Source of the DNA: an uncultured Bacteroidales bacterium
GTDB lineage: Bacteria; Bacteroidota; Bacteroidia; Bacteroidales; Paludibacteraceae
Reading direction: 5' to 3'
Assembly (NCBI GenBank): GCA_903912795.1
Contig: CAIWIS010000522.1
Span: forward strand, 1 to 7,675
DNA length: 7,675 bases
In this document: piece by piece, positions 1 to 6,790 of the stretch
Layout: each line of letters starts with the position of its first letter
Position numbering within the stretch: position 1 is the stretch's first letter
The notes under the pieces: model-generated
The model's database searches: none
Told to the model about the DNA's origin: nothing
The model's input: the letters and a program-made list of their open reading frames with translations, nothing else
Translations under genes and position numbers: made by a program

Positions 1-393
1 AGGATATACAATTATCTTATAATTTTCAAGTAACTCATTGTAATTCTTCCACTTATCAAAAACTAATGCATTATCACTACCCATTAATAATGAGAAGGTA
101 TGATCTGAATAACTTTCTGACAATAAGTTCAATGTATCAATAGTATAAGAAGGTATAGTCATTGCAAACTCGATATCAGATGCTTTAAGTTGCATTTCGG
201 TTTGAATTGCTCCTACTATCATTTCGAGCCGAATATTCTCGTCAATCAAATCCGATTGGTTTTTAAGTGGATTACAAGGCGAAACAATATACCAAACCTC
301 ATCAAACATCTTATTTTCAACAAGATATTTCCCCAAATTCAAATGACCTAAATGAAAAGGATTAAAAGAACCAAAAAACAGTCCAACTTGCAT
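1..393 (-). CDS. nadD: Nicotinate-nucleotide adenylyltransferase, C-terminus cut by window edge
   Basis: Cytoplasmic enzyme of NAD biosynthesis that joins nicotinate mononucleotide and ATP to give deamido-NAD and pyrophosphate. An open frame runs from the ATG at 393 to the left edge without a stop, giving 131 residues. Visible motifs are the nucleotidyltransferase (H/T)xGH signature in GSFNPFHLGH (residues 8-17), the adenylyltransferase motif SYTIDTL (82-88) and GSDN followed by KW (105-116), all in the order typical of NadD. The family is usually about 190 residues, so roughly the last third, including the ISSTxIR-type motif, lies outside the window. The start is the first ATG and leaves the usual few residues before the GSF motif. 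It sits 28 bp downstream of gmk on the same strand, so it is probably the third gene of the yicC-gmk-nadD operon. Identification is by motif recognition; nothing looks broken. Confidence 0.93.
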   Translation of the reverse strand, partial: MQVGLFFGSFNPFHLGHLNLGKYLVENKMFDEVWYIVSPCNPLKNQSDLIDENIRLEMIVGAIQTEMQLKASDIEFAMTIPSYTIDTLNLLSESYSDHTFSLLMGSDNALVFDKWKNYNELLENYKIIVYP

Positions 394-421
394 AAATGCT
401 CGATTTAGACGAAAAATAAAA

Positions 422-988
422 CTATTTGTTTAAAAAATCCCGAATAATTTGTTCAGCTTCATTTTGAGCTTGTTCAAGCTTATCGTTTACAATTACAATA
501 TCAAATTTTGGCGCAAAGCTCAATTCGTGTTCTGCTTTTCCAACACGTTTTTGTATCATTTCAGCTGTGTCAGTCCCCCTATTATTGAGTCTTTTTAATA
601 GCGTTTCGATGCTTGGCGGAGCAATAAAAATGGCTAAAGCTTGGTCACCAAATTGCTTTTTTATATTCAATCCACCTACCACATCTACATCGAAAATGAT
701 ATTATTTCCATTAGTAGCTATACGCGAAATCTCTGAACGAAGAGTGCCGTAGTATAAATCTTCATACACCTCTTCGTATTCAATAAAATCTTTATTATCA
801 ATAAGTTTACGAAATTCTTCAGCAGTAAAATAATAATAATCAATACCATGTTTTTCAACACCTCTTGGTAATCGACTTGTAGCTGAAACCGAAAACTCTA
901 AGTTCAAATTTTTTGTTAATAAATGATGTACTATTGTACTTTTACCAGCACCAGAAGGAGCTGAAAAAATAATTAATTTTCCGGCCAT
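422..988 (-). CDS. gmk: Guanylate kinase
   Basis: Phosphorylates GMP (and dGMP) to GDP with ATP in the cytoplasm, an essential step of guanine nucleotide synthesis and recycling. The 188-residue product is full length for the family. The P-loop is SAPSGAGKST (residues 9-18; usually SGPSGAGKST, so Ala replaces the first Gly). The GMP-binding segment SATSRLPRG through GIDYYY spans residues 35-53, followed by FIEYEEVYEDLYYGT (68-82), the Walker-B-like FDVDVVGG (99-106) and the lid-side arginines in RLNNRGTDTAEMIQKR (133-148). The ATG at 988 places the P-loop at the expected distance from the N-terminus. The gene lies 45 bp after yicC and 28 bp before nadD on the same strand, consistent with a co-transcribed operon. 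No Shine-Dalgarno sequence is visible; the upstream sequence is AT-rich and contains a short tandem duplication. Confidence 0.97.
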   Translation of the reverse strand: MAGKLIIFSAPSGAGKSTIVHHLLTKNLNLEFSVSATSRLPRGVEKHGIDYYYFTAEEFRKLIDNKDFIEYEEVYEDLYYGTLRSEISRIATNGNNIIFDVDVVGGLNIKKQFGDQALAIFIAPPSIETLLKRLNNRGTDTAEMIQKRVGKAEHELSFAPKFDIVIVNDKLEQAQNEAEQIIRDFLNK

Positions 989-996
989 GAATATAA

Positions 997-1039
997 GTTT
1001 ATAAAGTTCTTAGAGGTTTATAAAGTGATAAGGTTAGAG
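997..1039. repeat. Degenerate tandem duplication in the yicC-gmk gap
   Basis: On the plus strand the 11-mer GTTTATAAAGT occurs exactly at 997-1007 and 1016-1026. Each copy is followed by TTAGAG (1010-1015 and 1034-1039), after 2 bp in the first copy and 7 bp in the second. The second copy's TTAGAG overlaps the yicC stop codon (complement of 1034-1036). The arrangement looks like an old duplication of the yicC 3' end and gmk leader that has since gained or lost 5 bp. The repeat core contains the palindrome TTTATAAA. A function is not evident. Confidence 0.6.
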
Positions 1040-1909
1040 AACATTTAAAACTTGTTCTTTTATTTGTTCTAATTCGTCCTTCATAAGTACCACTATTTTT
1101 TGCATTTCGCTATGGTTTGATTTAGAACCTAATGTATTGACTTCTCTACCAATTTCTTGAGCGATGAAACCGAGTTTTTTACCAGGTGACTTCTCATGTT
1201 TCATTGTTTCGATAAAATAATCGAGATGTGTTTTTAAACGCACTTTTTCTTCGTTCACATCCAATTTTTCGATATAAAAAATCAATTCTTGTTCTAATCT
1301 ATTTTTATCGTAACTTATTTTATCAGAAATACTTTGAAGATTTTCTTCAAGTTTTAATTTAATTTTTTCGATACGTTCATTTTCGAAAGGTGCTACCTGA
1401 TCGAGCAGCTCAGCAATACGATTAATTTTAGTCAAAAAAACAATTTCGAGTGATTTACCTTCTTGAATTCTAAAATCAATTAACTGATTAATAGCCTGAT
1501 TAATAGTTGATTTTATTAAAACCCATTCGTTTTCATCCAATTCAACCATTTCAGTTTTAAGAGCGTCGGGCAATCGTAGCAAAACTTCAAACCAATTTGA
1601 TGGTAATTCCATTCCAGTGGAATTTGATATTTCTTTAATTTGCTCATAATAAGCCATTAACACTGATTTGTTAATCTGCGAAACTGACTCTTTGCCTGAA
1701 TTATCAATATACAAAGCAAAGTCAATTTTACCCCTTTCGAGCTGTTGAGATAGTTCGGTACGAATTTCAATATCTTTTTCACGATATAAACCCGAAATGC
1801 GTGTTGATAGATCTAATTGTTTGCTATTAAGTGATTTAATTTCAACAACAATTTTCTTATTTCCATTTTCGCAAGTAGCTTTACCAAAGCCAGTCATTGA
1901 TTGTACCAT
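1034..1909 (-). CDS. yicC: YicC/YloC-family endoribonuclease
   Basis: Member of the conserved YicC (YloC) family, whose E. coli and B. subtilis members have been described as endoribonucleases. The natural substrate in this lineage cannot be read from sequence. The 291-residue product is full length. It has the N-terminal signature SMTGFGKA (residues 4-11), a conserved EIKSLNSKQLDLSTRI segment (24-39), RGKIDF (59-64), EGKSLE (150-155), a charged coiled-coil-prone stretch (about 160-200), RLEQE (204-208), DVNEEKVRLKTHLDYF (217-232) and the C-terminal DUF1732 hallmark GKKLGFIAQEIGREVNTLGSKS region (243-264). The ATG at 1909 is chosen because family members begin only a few residues before the MTGFG motif. 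It is the promoter-proximal gene of the minus-strand cluster with gmk and nadD, an order common in Bacteroidetes. A -7-like box lies 20 bp upstream. Confidence 0.93.
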   Translation of the reverse strand: MVQSMTGFGKATCENGNKKIVVEIKSLNSKQLDLSTRISGLYREKDIEIRTELSQQLERGKIDFALYIDNSGKESVSQINKSVLMAYYEQIKEISNSTGMELPSNWFEVLLRLPDALKTEMVELDENEWVLIKSTINQAINQLIDFRIQEGKSLEIVFLTKINRIAELLDQVAPFENERIEKIKLKLEENLQSISDKISYDKNRLEQELIFYIEKLDVNEEKVRLKTHLDYFIETMKHEKSPGKKLGFIAQEIGREVNTLGSKSNHSEMQKIVVLMKDELEQIKEQVLNVL

Positions 1910-1929
1910 ATTGTGCTTTTTATTTTCTG

Positions 1930-1960
1930 CAAAAATACAATTTATTTTTAAGGTATCGAA
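1930..1960 (-). promoter_or_regulatory. Predicted Bacteroidetes-type promoter of yicC-gmk-nadD
   Basis: On the minus strand TATTTTTG (complement of 1930-1937) matches the -7 consensus TAnnTTTG. It lies 19 bp downstream of TTCG (complement of 1957-1960), an imperfect -33 element. Transcription would start a few bases inside the gap, leaving a leader of roughly 12-16 nt before the yicC ATG at 1909. This is a motif match only; the -33 element is weak. Confidence 0.5.
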
Positions 1961-2003
1961 ATTTAATGTTTACAATGTGGAATTGTTGAAAATCAAACAA
2001 ATG

Positions 2004-2028
2004 CTATCAGTTTATTGAAATATGATAG
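2004..2028. repeat. Short inverted repeat upstream of the trpB2 promoter
   Basis: CTATCA (2004-2009) and TGATAG (2023-2028) are perfect 6-bp inverted arms around a 13-bp AT-rich spacer. They lie just upstream of the predicted -33 element of trpB2, inside the divergent yicC/trpB2 region. Position would suit an operator, but arms this short are expected by chance about once in a region of this size. Confidence 0.2.
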
Positions 2029-2037
2029 AAATAACTA

Positions 2038-2066
2038 TTGATTTAATTGAAATTTTACTAACTTTG
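2038..2066 (+). promoter_or_regulatory. Predicted Bacteroidetes-type promoter of trpB2
   Basis: TTG (2038-2040), an 18-bp spacer and TAACTTTG (2059-2066) match the Bacteroidetes -33/-7 pattern. The box ends 32 bp before the trpB2 ATG, which predicts a leader of about 25 nt. The leader has no trp-leader peptide, attenuator or T-box-like structure, so no tryptophan-specific control is visible here. Confidence 0.65.
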
Positions 2067-2098
2067 CGTCAAATTTAATCATTATTAAAAAAAGCATC

Positions 2099-3466
2099 AT
2101 GGAAAAAACAAAGAAATTTCTATTACCAGAAAGTGAATTACCAACTAAATGGTATAATATTATGGCAGATTTGACAACAAAACCGATGCCAATGTTACAT
2201 CCCGGAACTCGTCAACCTATAACTGCCGATGATCTTTATCCATTGTTTGCCAAAGGATTAGCTGATCAAGAAATGAATGATACTGATCCATGGATAGATA
2301 TTCCAGAAGAAGTACTTGAAAAATACAAAATATACCGCCCTACTCCACTTGTACGTGCTTATAGTCTTGAAAAAGCTTTAGATACTCCTGCACATATTTA
2401 TTTTAAAAACGAAAGTGTTAGCCCAGTAGGTTCACACAAATTAAATTCAGCTTTAGCGCAAGCATATTATTGTAAAGAAGCTGGTGTTACAAACGTTACT
2501 ACTGAAACTGGTGCTGGACAATGGGGAACGGCTATGGCCTTTGCTTCAAAAGCATTTGGGCTTGAATTGGCTGTATATATGGTAAAAATCAGCTATGAAC
2601 AAAAACCATATCGCCGTTCGCTGATGCAAACTTGGGGTGCACAAGTAATACCTTCACCTAGTATGTCGACCAAAGCAGGAAGAAAAATTATTACCGAACA
2701 TCCTAATTATCAAGGTAGTTTAGGTACAGCTATATCGGAAGCAATTGAACTTGCCATGAGTACCCCGAACTGTAAATATACGTTGGGAAGTGTATTGAAT
2801 CATGTTTCGTTACATCAAACTGTAATTGGTTTAGAGGCCGAAAAACAAATGGAAATGGCTGGAGAATATCCAGATGTAGTAATTGGTTGTTTTGGTGGTG
2901 GATCTAACTTTTCAGGTATTTCATTTCCATTTTTGCGTCACAATATAAAAGATGGTAAAAAAACACGATTTATATCGGCAGAGCCATCATCGTGTCCAAA
3001 ATTAACTCGTGGTGTTTTCCAATACGATTTCGGTGATGAGGCAGGTTATACTCCTTTAATCCCAATGTTTACACTTGGACATAACTTTGCTCCAGCTCAT
3101 ATTCATGCTGGTGGATTACGTTATCATGGTGCTGGTACTATTGTAAGTCAATTGATGAAGGATAAATTAATGGAAGCAACTGATATTAACCAACTTGATT
3201 CGTTCAAAGCGGGTGTTTTATTTGCTCAAACCGAAGGAATTGTACCAGCTCCTGAATCGGCTCATGCCATTGCCGCTGCTATAAACGAAGCGTTAAAAGC
3301 CAAAGAAGAAGGAACAAAGAAAACAATTTTGTTTAATTTATCAGGTCATGGATTAGTTGATATGGCGGCTTATGATCAATATTTGGCTGGTGATTTAGTA
3401 AATTATTCGCTTACTGACGAGGATATTGCCATAAATATATCTGAATTGGAGAAAATAGTGAAGTAA
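2099..3466 (+). CDS. trpB: TrpB2-type tryptophan synthase beta chain (stand-alone)
   Basis: PLP-dependent enzyme that makes L-tryptophan from indole and a serine-type amino acid donor; some TrpB2 enzymes have been reported to prefer O-phosphoserine. The 455 residues are longer than the roughly 400 of classical TrpB1, and the N-terminal block (WYNIMADL, residues 18-25; RPTPLVRAYSLEKAL, 80-94) is of the TrpB2 type. PLP would be bound by Lys114 in GSHKLN (111-116). Glu136 in ETGAGQWG (136-143) aligns with the catalytic glutamate. GGGSN (266-270) is the phosphate-binding loop, followed by the conserved EGIVPAPESAHA (379-390) and SGHG (415-418). All key residues are present. No trpA or other trp gene is adjacent, and the gene has its own promoter and terminator, so it acts as an independent unit. 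The start ATG follows a promoter at a suitable distance; no Shine-Dalgarno sequence is visible. Confidence 0.93.
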   Translation: MEKTKKFLLPESELPTKWYNIMADLTTKPMPMLHPGTRQPITADDLYPLFAKGLADQEMNDTDPWIDIPEEVLEKYKIYRPTPLVRAYSLEKALDTPAHIYFKNESVSPVGSHKLNSALAQAYYCKEAGVTNVTTETGAGQWGTAMAFASKAFGLELAVYMVKISYEQKPYRRSLMQTWGAQVIPSPSMSTKAGRKIITEHPNYQGSLGTAISEAIELAMSTPNCKYTLGSVLNHVSLHQTVIGLEAEKQMEMAGEYPDVVIGCFGGGSNFSGISFPFLRHNIKDGKKTRFISAEPSSCPKLTRGVFQYDFGDEAGYTPLIPMFTLGHNFAPAHIHAGGLRYHGAGTIVSQLMKDKLMEATDINQLDSFKAGVLFAQTEGIVPAPESAHAIAAAINEALKAKEEGTKKTILFNLSGHGLVDMAAYDQYLAGDLVNYSLTDEDIAINISELEKIVK

Positions 3467-3499
3467 ATACGAGTTTCAAATTACGACTTAAGAATTAAG

Positions 3500-3527
3500 A
3501 AAAGAGGATGTAAAGTCCTCTTTTTTT
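3500..3527 (+). terminator. Rho-independent terminator of trpB2
   Basis: AAAGAGGA (3501-3508) pairs perfectly with TCCTCTTT (3516-3523) around a 7-nt loop; A3500 with T3524 can extend the stem. The 3' arm runs into a T-tract at 3521-3527. It lies 33 bp after the trpB2 stop and 40 bp before the next gene, so it separates trpB2 from the downstream permease. Confidence 0.88.
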
Positions 3528-3551
3528 GTGTCAAAAATAAGTTTAACTTTG
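3525..3551 (+). promoter_or_regulatory. Predicted promoter of the EamA permease gene
   Basis: TAACTTTG (3544-3551) is an exact TAnnTTTG -7 box, identical to the one before trpB2, and ends 16 bp before the permease ATG. The only upstream TTTG (3525-3528) lies in the terminator T-tract with a 15-bp spacer, shorter than the usual 18-21, so the -33 half is doubtful. The predicted leader would be only about 10 nt. Confidence 0.45.
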
Positions 3552-3567
3552 CATAAAAAAAATCGTT

Positions 3568-4449
3568 ATGGCTTTATCACATATAGGCGAAATAGCAGGG
3601 TTAGGTGTATCATTGTGCTGGACAATGAGTGCTTTGTATTTTGAAAAGGCAGGAACTCGAATTGGTTCATTATCAGTTAATTTTATTCGATTATTCCTTG
3701 CTTTATTATTTCTTGGTTTAACCACTTTAGTAACAAAAGGACTTCTATTGCCTATAGATGCAACAGGTTATCAGTGGTTTTGGCTTGGTTTATCTGGTGT
3801 TATTGGTTTTTACTTGGGCGATTTAGTGCTTTTCAAATCCTATTTAGTAATTGGATCGCGTACTGCCGCTTTAATTATGAGTTTTTCGCCCATGTTAACG
3901 GCCATAATAGGGTGGTTTTTCTTAAAGGAAAAACTGACAACATTGGAAGTAATAGCTATTTTTGTAAGTATTGCTGGAATTGTCACTGCAATTTCCAATA
4001 AGAAAATGAAATTAAATATTCCAATTAAGGGATTGCTTTTAGCTCTTGGAGGTGCTTTAGGTCAATCCATTGGAATAATATTGAGTAAAAAAGGAATAGG
4101 TGATTACGATCCAGTGGCTGCAACACAAATTAGAGCAATATTTGGATTGGCTAGTTTTGCAATTATGATTACTATATTGGGACGTTGGCCAAAAATTATG
4201 CTTGCCTTAAAAGACAAGATAGGTATGAAAGCAGTGACAGTTGGATCCATATTTGGTCCATTTTTGGGCGTTTCACTTGCTTTATTTGCTATTCAGCATA
4301 CAAATACTGGAGTTGCTTCTACATTAATGGCCTTGGTTCCAATTTTTATTATTTGGCCATCAGCCATTATGTTTCGTGAAAAAATTAAAATTCAACAGAT
4401 TATTGGCGCAATAATTAGTATTATTGGCGTAAGTTTATTCTTCTTGTAA
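3568..4449 (+). CDS. EamA/DMT-family permease (drug/metabolite transporter)
   Basis: Inner-membrane permease of the drug/metabolite transporter superfamily. The substrate is not evident; family members export amino acids, nucleosides and other metabolites. The 293 residues form about ten hydrophobic helices in two homologous EamA halves (about 5-143 and 152-293). Each half ends in the family's signature: FFLKEKLT then IFVSIAGIV (117-139) in the first, MFREKIK then GAIISIIGVSLF (268-291) in the second. GDLVLFKSYLVIGS followed by ALIMSFSPMLTAIIGW (84-116) is the typical helix 3-4 region. The ATG at 3568 gives the usual short N-terminus before helix 1 and lies 16 bp after a -7 box. The gene follows trpB2 on the same strand, but the terminator between them argues against co-transcription, so a link to tryptophan export is only a guess. 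Confidence 0.88.
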   Translation: MALSHIGEIAGLGVSLCWTMSALYFEKAGTRIGSLSVNFIRLFLALLFLGLTTLVTKGLLLPIDATGYQWFWLGLSGVIGFYLGDLVLFKSYLVIGSRTAALIMSFSPMLTAIIGWFFLKEKLTTLEVIAIFVSIAGIVTAISNKKMKLNIPIKGLLLALGGALGQSIGIILSKKGIGDYDPVAATQIRAIFGLASFAIMITILGRWPKIMLALKDKIGMKAVTVGSIFGPFLGVSLALFAIQHTNTGVASTLMALVPIFIIWPSAIMFREKIKIQQIIGAIISIIGVSLFFL

Positions 4450-4491
4450 TGTTTTAATCTGTTAATGGTTTTAAAACTTTTAGACAAGAAG

Positions 4492-4521
4492 TTGAATCGA
4501 AGAGATTTTGCGTTATTTTTG
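4492..4521 (+). promoter_or_regulatory. Predicted Bacteroidetes-type promoter of the DPP-IV gene
   Basis: TTG (4492-4494), a 19-bp spacer and TATTTTTG (4514-4521) give one of the two best -33/-7 pairs in the window (the other is at trpB2). The box ends 27 bp before the ATG at 4549, predicting a leader of about 20 nt. It lies downstream of the in-frame ATG at 4465, which therefore would not be on this transcript. Confidence 0.68.
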
Positions 4522-4548
4522 TGTGATAAATTAAATTTTTTGACTATT

Positions 4549-6720
4549 ATGAAACGACTTTGCTTTTTAATTCTATTTTTGATATCAACATATTGTGTAT
4601 TTGGCGATTTACTCACGGACATTACTAGTGGAAAATTCAAGGTTAAGAATTTACTTTCACCACAATCAATGGTTGATGGTGAGCACTATACAATACTAGT
4701 TAATGATAATTCAATAGTTAAATATAACTATAAAACTGGTTCAACTGTTGATACCTTATTTAGTGTATTTCAAGCTAAAAAATGTCCGATAAAAAAAATT
4801 ACAGGATACACTTTTAGTCCTAATGAACAAAAGATATTGGTTTATACTAACGTAAAATACCGTTATCGAAGGACTTTTACAGCAGATTATTATATTTATG
4901 ATATAAAACGTAAGGAAATTGAAGCACTATCAGATAATGGCGCTCAAGAAGTTCCGTTATTTTCGCCCGATGGACGTTATATAGCTTATGCACGTAAGAA
5001 TAATCTTTTTATGTATAAGGTCGATTTTAAATCAGAAATAGCAATAACTAAAGATGGTGAAGTTGGAAAAATAATTAATGGAACACCTGATTGGGTTTAC
5101 GAAGAAGAATTTGAGGCAACTCGCCATTTTGCATGGAGTCCGGATAGTAAATTATTGGCATTTACTAAATTCAATGAAACTGAAATCCCTGAGTTTTCGT
5201 TTCAATTATTTAAAAATGAGCATAGTCCAGACGATTTAAATCTGTATCCTGGCTTTCTAAAATTTAAATATCCAAAAGCTGGTCAAAGCAATTCAAAAGT
5301 ACAAGTTTGTGTTTACGACGACTTTAATAAAACGACTCGAGTAATGAAAATTGATGAAGCTGATGAAGACTTTTATGTACCTCGTATTAAATGGACCAAC
5401 TCACCAGACCAATTGGCAATATTCAAACTAAATAGAAGTCAGAATAGGCTTGAAATGTTTTTTGCAGATCCCCGTTCGACAGTAACTAAGCTAATTTTAC
5501 GGGAACAAGATAAGCGATACATTGATTACGATAATATTGATAATCTGCGCTTTAGTAGTGATAATCAATATTTTTTCGGAGTAAGTGAACGAGATGGATA
5601 TCGTCATATATATCAATATCGGATTACTGGCGAAATTTTTAAACAAATAACTAAAGGTAATTGGGATATAACAGATTTTTATGGGTATGATGAAGCCAAA
5701 AAGGTATTATATTATCAATCGGCTGAAGTTTCTCCTATGCAACGCGATATTTATTCCATCGATTTAAAGTTAAAGAAATTGCGTTTAACTGATGGTAAGG
5801 GAGCGCATACAGCATGTTTCAATTCCACCTATAGTTTATTTGTTGATAATGCATCTTCGCTTTCAAAACCCAACTCTTTATTTTTATATACCAATGCAGG
5901 ATTAAAAATTCGTTCTATAAATAACAATGAATATATTAAGAATGATTTTGAATCATTGAATCTGCCTATAAAAGAGTTTTTCACTTTTAAAACGTCTGAA
6001 AATATACAGCTAAATGGCTGGATACTAAAACCAATTAATTTTGATACGACAAAAAAATATCCAGTTTTACAAGTACAGTATAGTGGACCAAATTCGCAAC
6101 AAGTACTTGACAAATGGAGTATTGATTGGGAATATTATTTAGCAACAAAAGGCTATGTAGTTGTATGTGTAGATGGTAGAGGCACTGGAGCGCGTGGAGC
6201 TGATTTCAGAAAATGCACTTACGGAAAATTAGGAATTTTCGAAACCAAAGATCAGATTGAAACTGCCAAATACCTTGCTCAGCAATCGTTTATAGATAAA
6301 AACCGAATTGGAATATGGGGTTGGAGCTATGGAGGTTCGATGACTTTGTGGAGCATGAGCACAGGTGAGAGAATATTTAAAGCTGGTATTGCGGTGGCAC
6401 CAGTTACTGATTGGAATTTATACAATACTGCTTATACCGAACGTTTTATGAACCGACCTCAAGAAAATTTTGATGGATACACACAGACATCAGCCATAGG
6501 AATGGTATCCAAATTGAATGGAAAATTACTTATAGTTCACGGTACAGCCGATGATAATGTGCATGTTCAAAACACCATGTTGTATATTGATAAATTGGTT
6601 GAAGCAGACAAGCAATTTGAAATGCAACTATATACAGACAAGAATCATAGTATACTTGGAAATCAAACTCGCAAGCATTTATATACACGAATGAGTGAAT
6701 TTTTATTCCAAAATTTATAA
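4549..6720 (+). CDS. Secreted dipeptidyl peptidase IV (family S9B)
   Basis: Serine exopeptidase that removes Xaa-Pro (and Xaa-Ala) dipeptides from peptide N-termini, expected in the periplasm for peptide use. From the chosen start it has 723 residues, close to known bacterial DPP-IV. Residues 1-19 form a signal peptide (MKR, a hydrophobic run, then VFG before Asp20). The DPPIV beta-propeller domain follows (about 70-450) with DWVYEEEF (181-188), whose Glu186-Glu187 match the pair that binds the substrate amino terminus. The alpha/beta hydrolase domain (about 500-723) carries Tyr511 in YSGPNS (oxyanion), Ser593 in GWSYGG, Asp668 in HGTADDNVH and His700 in KNHS, a complete triad. An in-frame ATG at 4465 would add 28 residues (charged, ending FLTI) ahead of the signal peptide and is rejected because the promoter lies inside that stretch. 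The gene appears monocistronic, flanked by unrelated permeases. Confidence 0.95.
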   Translation: MKRLCFLILFLISTYCVFGDLLTDITSGKFKVKNLLSPQSMVDGEHYTILVNDNSIVKYNYKTGSTVDTLFSVFQAKKCPIKKITGYTFSPNEQKILVYTNVKYRYRRTFTADYYIYDIKRKEIEALSDNGAQEVPLFSPDGRYIAYARKNNLFMYKVDFKSEIAITKDGEVGKIINGTPDWVYEEEFEATRHFAWSPDSKLLAFTKFNETEIPEFSFQLFKNEHSPDDLNLYPGFLKFKYPKAGQSNSKVQVCVYDDFNKTTRVMKIDEADEDFYVPRIKWTNSPDQLAIFKLNRSQNRLEMFFADPRSTVTKLILREQDKRYIDYDNIDNLRFSSDNQYFFGVSERDGYRHIYQYRITGEIFKQITKGNWDITDFYGYDEAKKVLYYQSAEVSPMQRDIYSIDLKLKKLRLTDGKGAHTACFNSTYSLFVDNASSLSKPNSLFLYTNAGLKIRSINNNEYIKNDFESLNLPIKEFFTFKTSENIQLNGWILKPINFDTTKKYPVLQVQYSGPNSQQVLDKWSIDWEYYLATKGYVVVCVDGRGTGARGADFRKCTYGKLGIFETKDQIETAKYLAQQSFIDKNRIGIWGWSYGGSMTLWSMSTGERIFKAGIAVAPVTDWNLYNTAYTERFMNRPQENFDGYTQTSAIGMVSKLNGKLLIVHGTADDNVHVQNTMLYIDKLVEADKQFEMQLYTDKNHSILGNQTRKHLYTRMSEFLFQNL

Positions 6721-6745
6721 TTACGAGATTATAAACTTACCTCAC

Positions 6746-6769
6746 TTGTAAAACGTGTTGTAAAACATG
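6746..6769. repeat. Two-copy 12-bp tandem repeat upstream of the MFS gene
   Basis: TTGTAAAACGTG (6746-6757) is followed immediately by TTGTAAAACATG (6758-6769), 11 of 12 bases identical. The pair lies 43 bp upstream of the predicted -7 box, so around -60 to -80 relative to the likely transcription start, a place where an activator could bind. TACAA at 6776-6780 is the inverted complement of the TTGTA that begins each copy. No known regulator motif is recognised. Confidence 0.5.
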
Positions 6770-6790
6770 AATTGATACAATAAAAACCTC

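Noticed and set aside
567..752. Plus-strand open frame opposite gmk
   Set aside because: It lies wholly antisense to a well-supported guanylate kinase gene, has no recognisable motif and no promoter.
1797..2018. Plus-strand open frame across the yicC 5' end and divergent region
   Set aside because: It mostly overlaps yicC antisense and its own promoter region, has no family resemblance and no start signals.
3543..3725. Minus-strand open frame opposite the permease start
   Set aside because: Antisense to the permease N-terminus and overlapping its promoter; no family match.
3774..4379. Two plus-strand frames inside the permease gene (3774-4001 and 4185-4379)
   Set aside because: Out-of-frame shadows of the EamA gene, with aromatic and cysteine-rich compositions typical of shifted membrane-protein codons.
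2099..4449. trpB2 and the EamA permease as a tryptophan synthesis/export operon
   Set aside because: A strong rho-independent terminator and a separate -7 box lie between them, and the permease sequence gives no substrate hint.
4451..4483. Possible terminator after the permease gene (GTTTTAA at 4451-4457 with TTAAAAC at 4471-4477, then TTT)
   Set aside because: The stem has one G-C pair, a 13-nt loop and only a short T-run; it is too weak to call in such AT-rich DNA.
4549..4620. Lipoprotein signal on DPP-IV (Cys16 near the end of the hydrophobic run)
   Set aside because: The residues before the cysteine (S-T-Y-C) do not fit a lipobox; cleavage after VFG by signal peptidase I is the better reading.
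4392..4640. Minus-strand open frame across the permease/DPP-IV junction
   Set aside because: It overlaps the ends of two supported genes and the DPP-IV promoter, and its lysine/asparagine-rich product shows no motif.
5829..6113. Minus-strand open frame inside DPP-IV
   Set aside because: Antisense to the linker and start of the catalytic domain of a clearly coding gene; no independent support.
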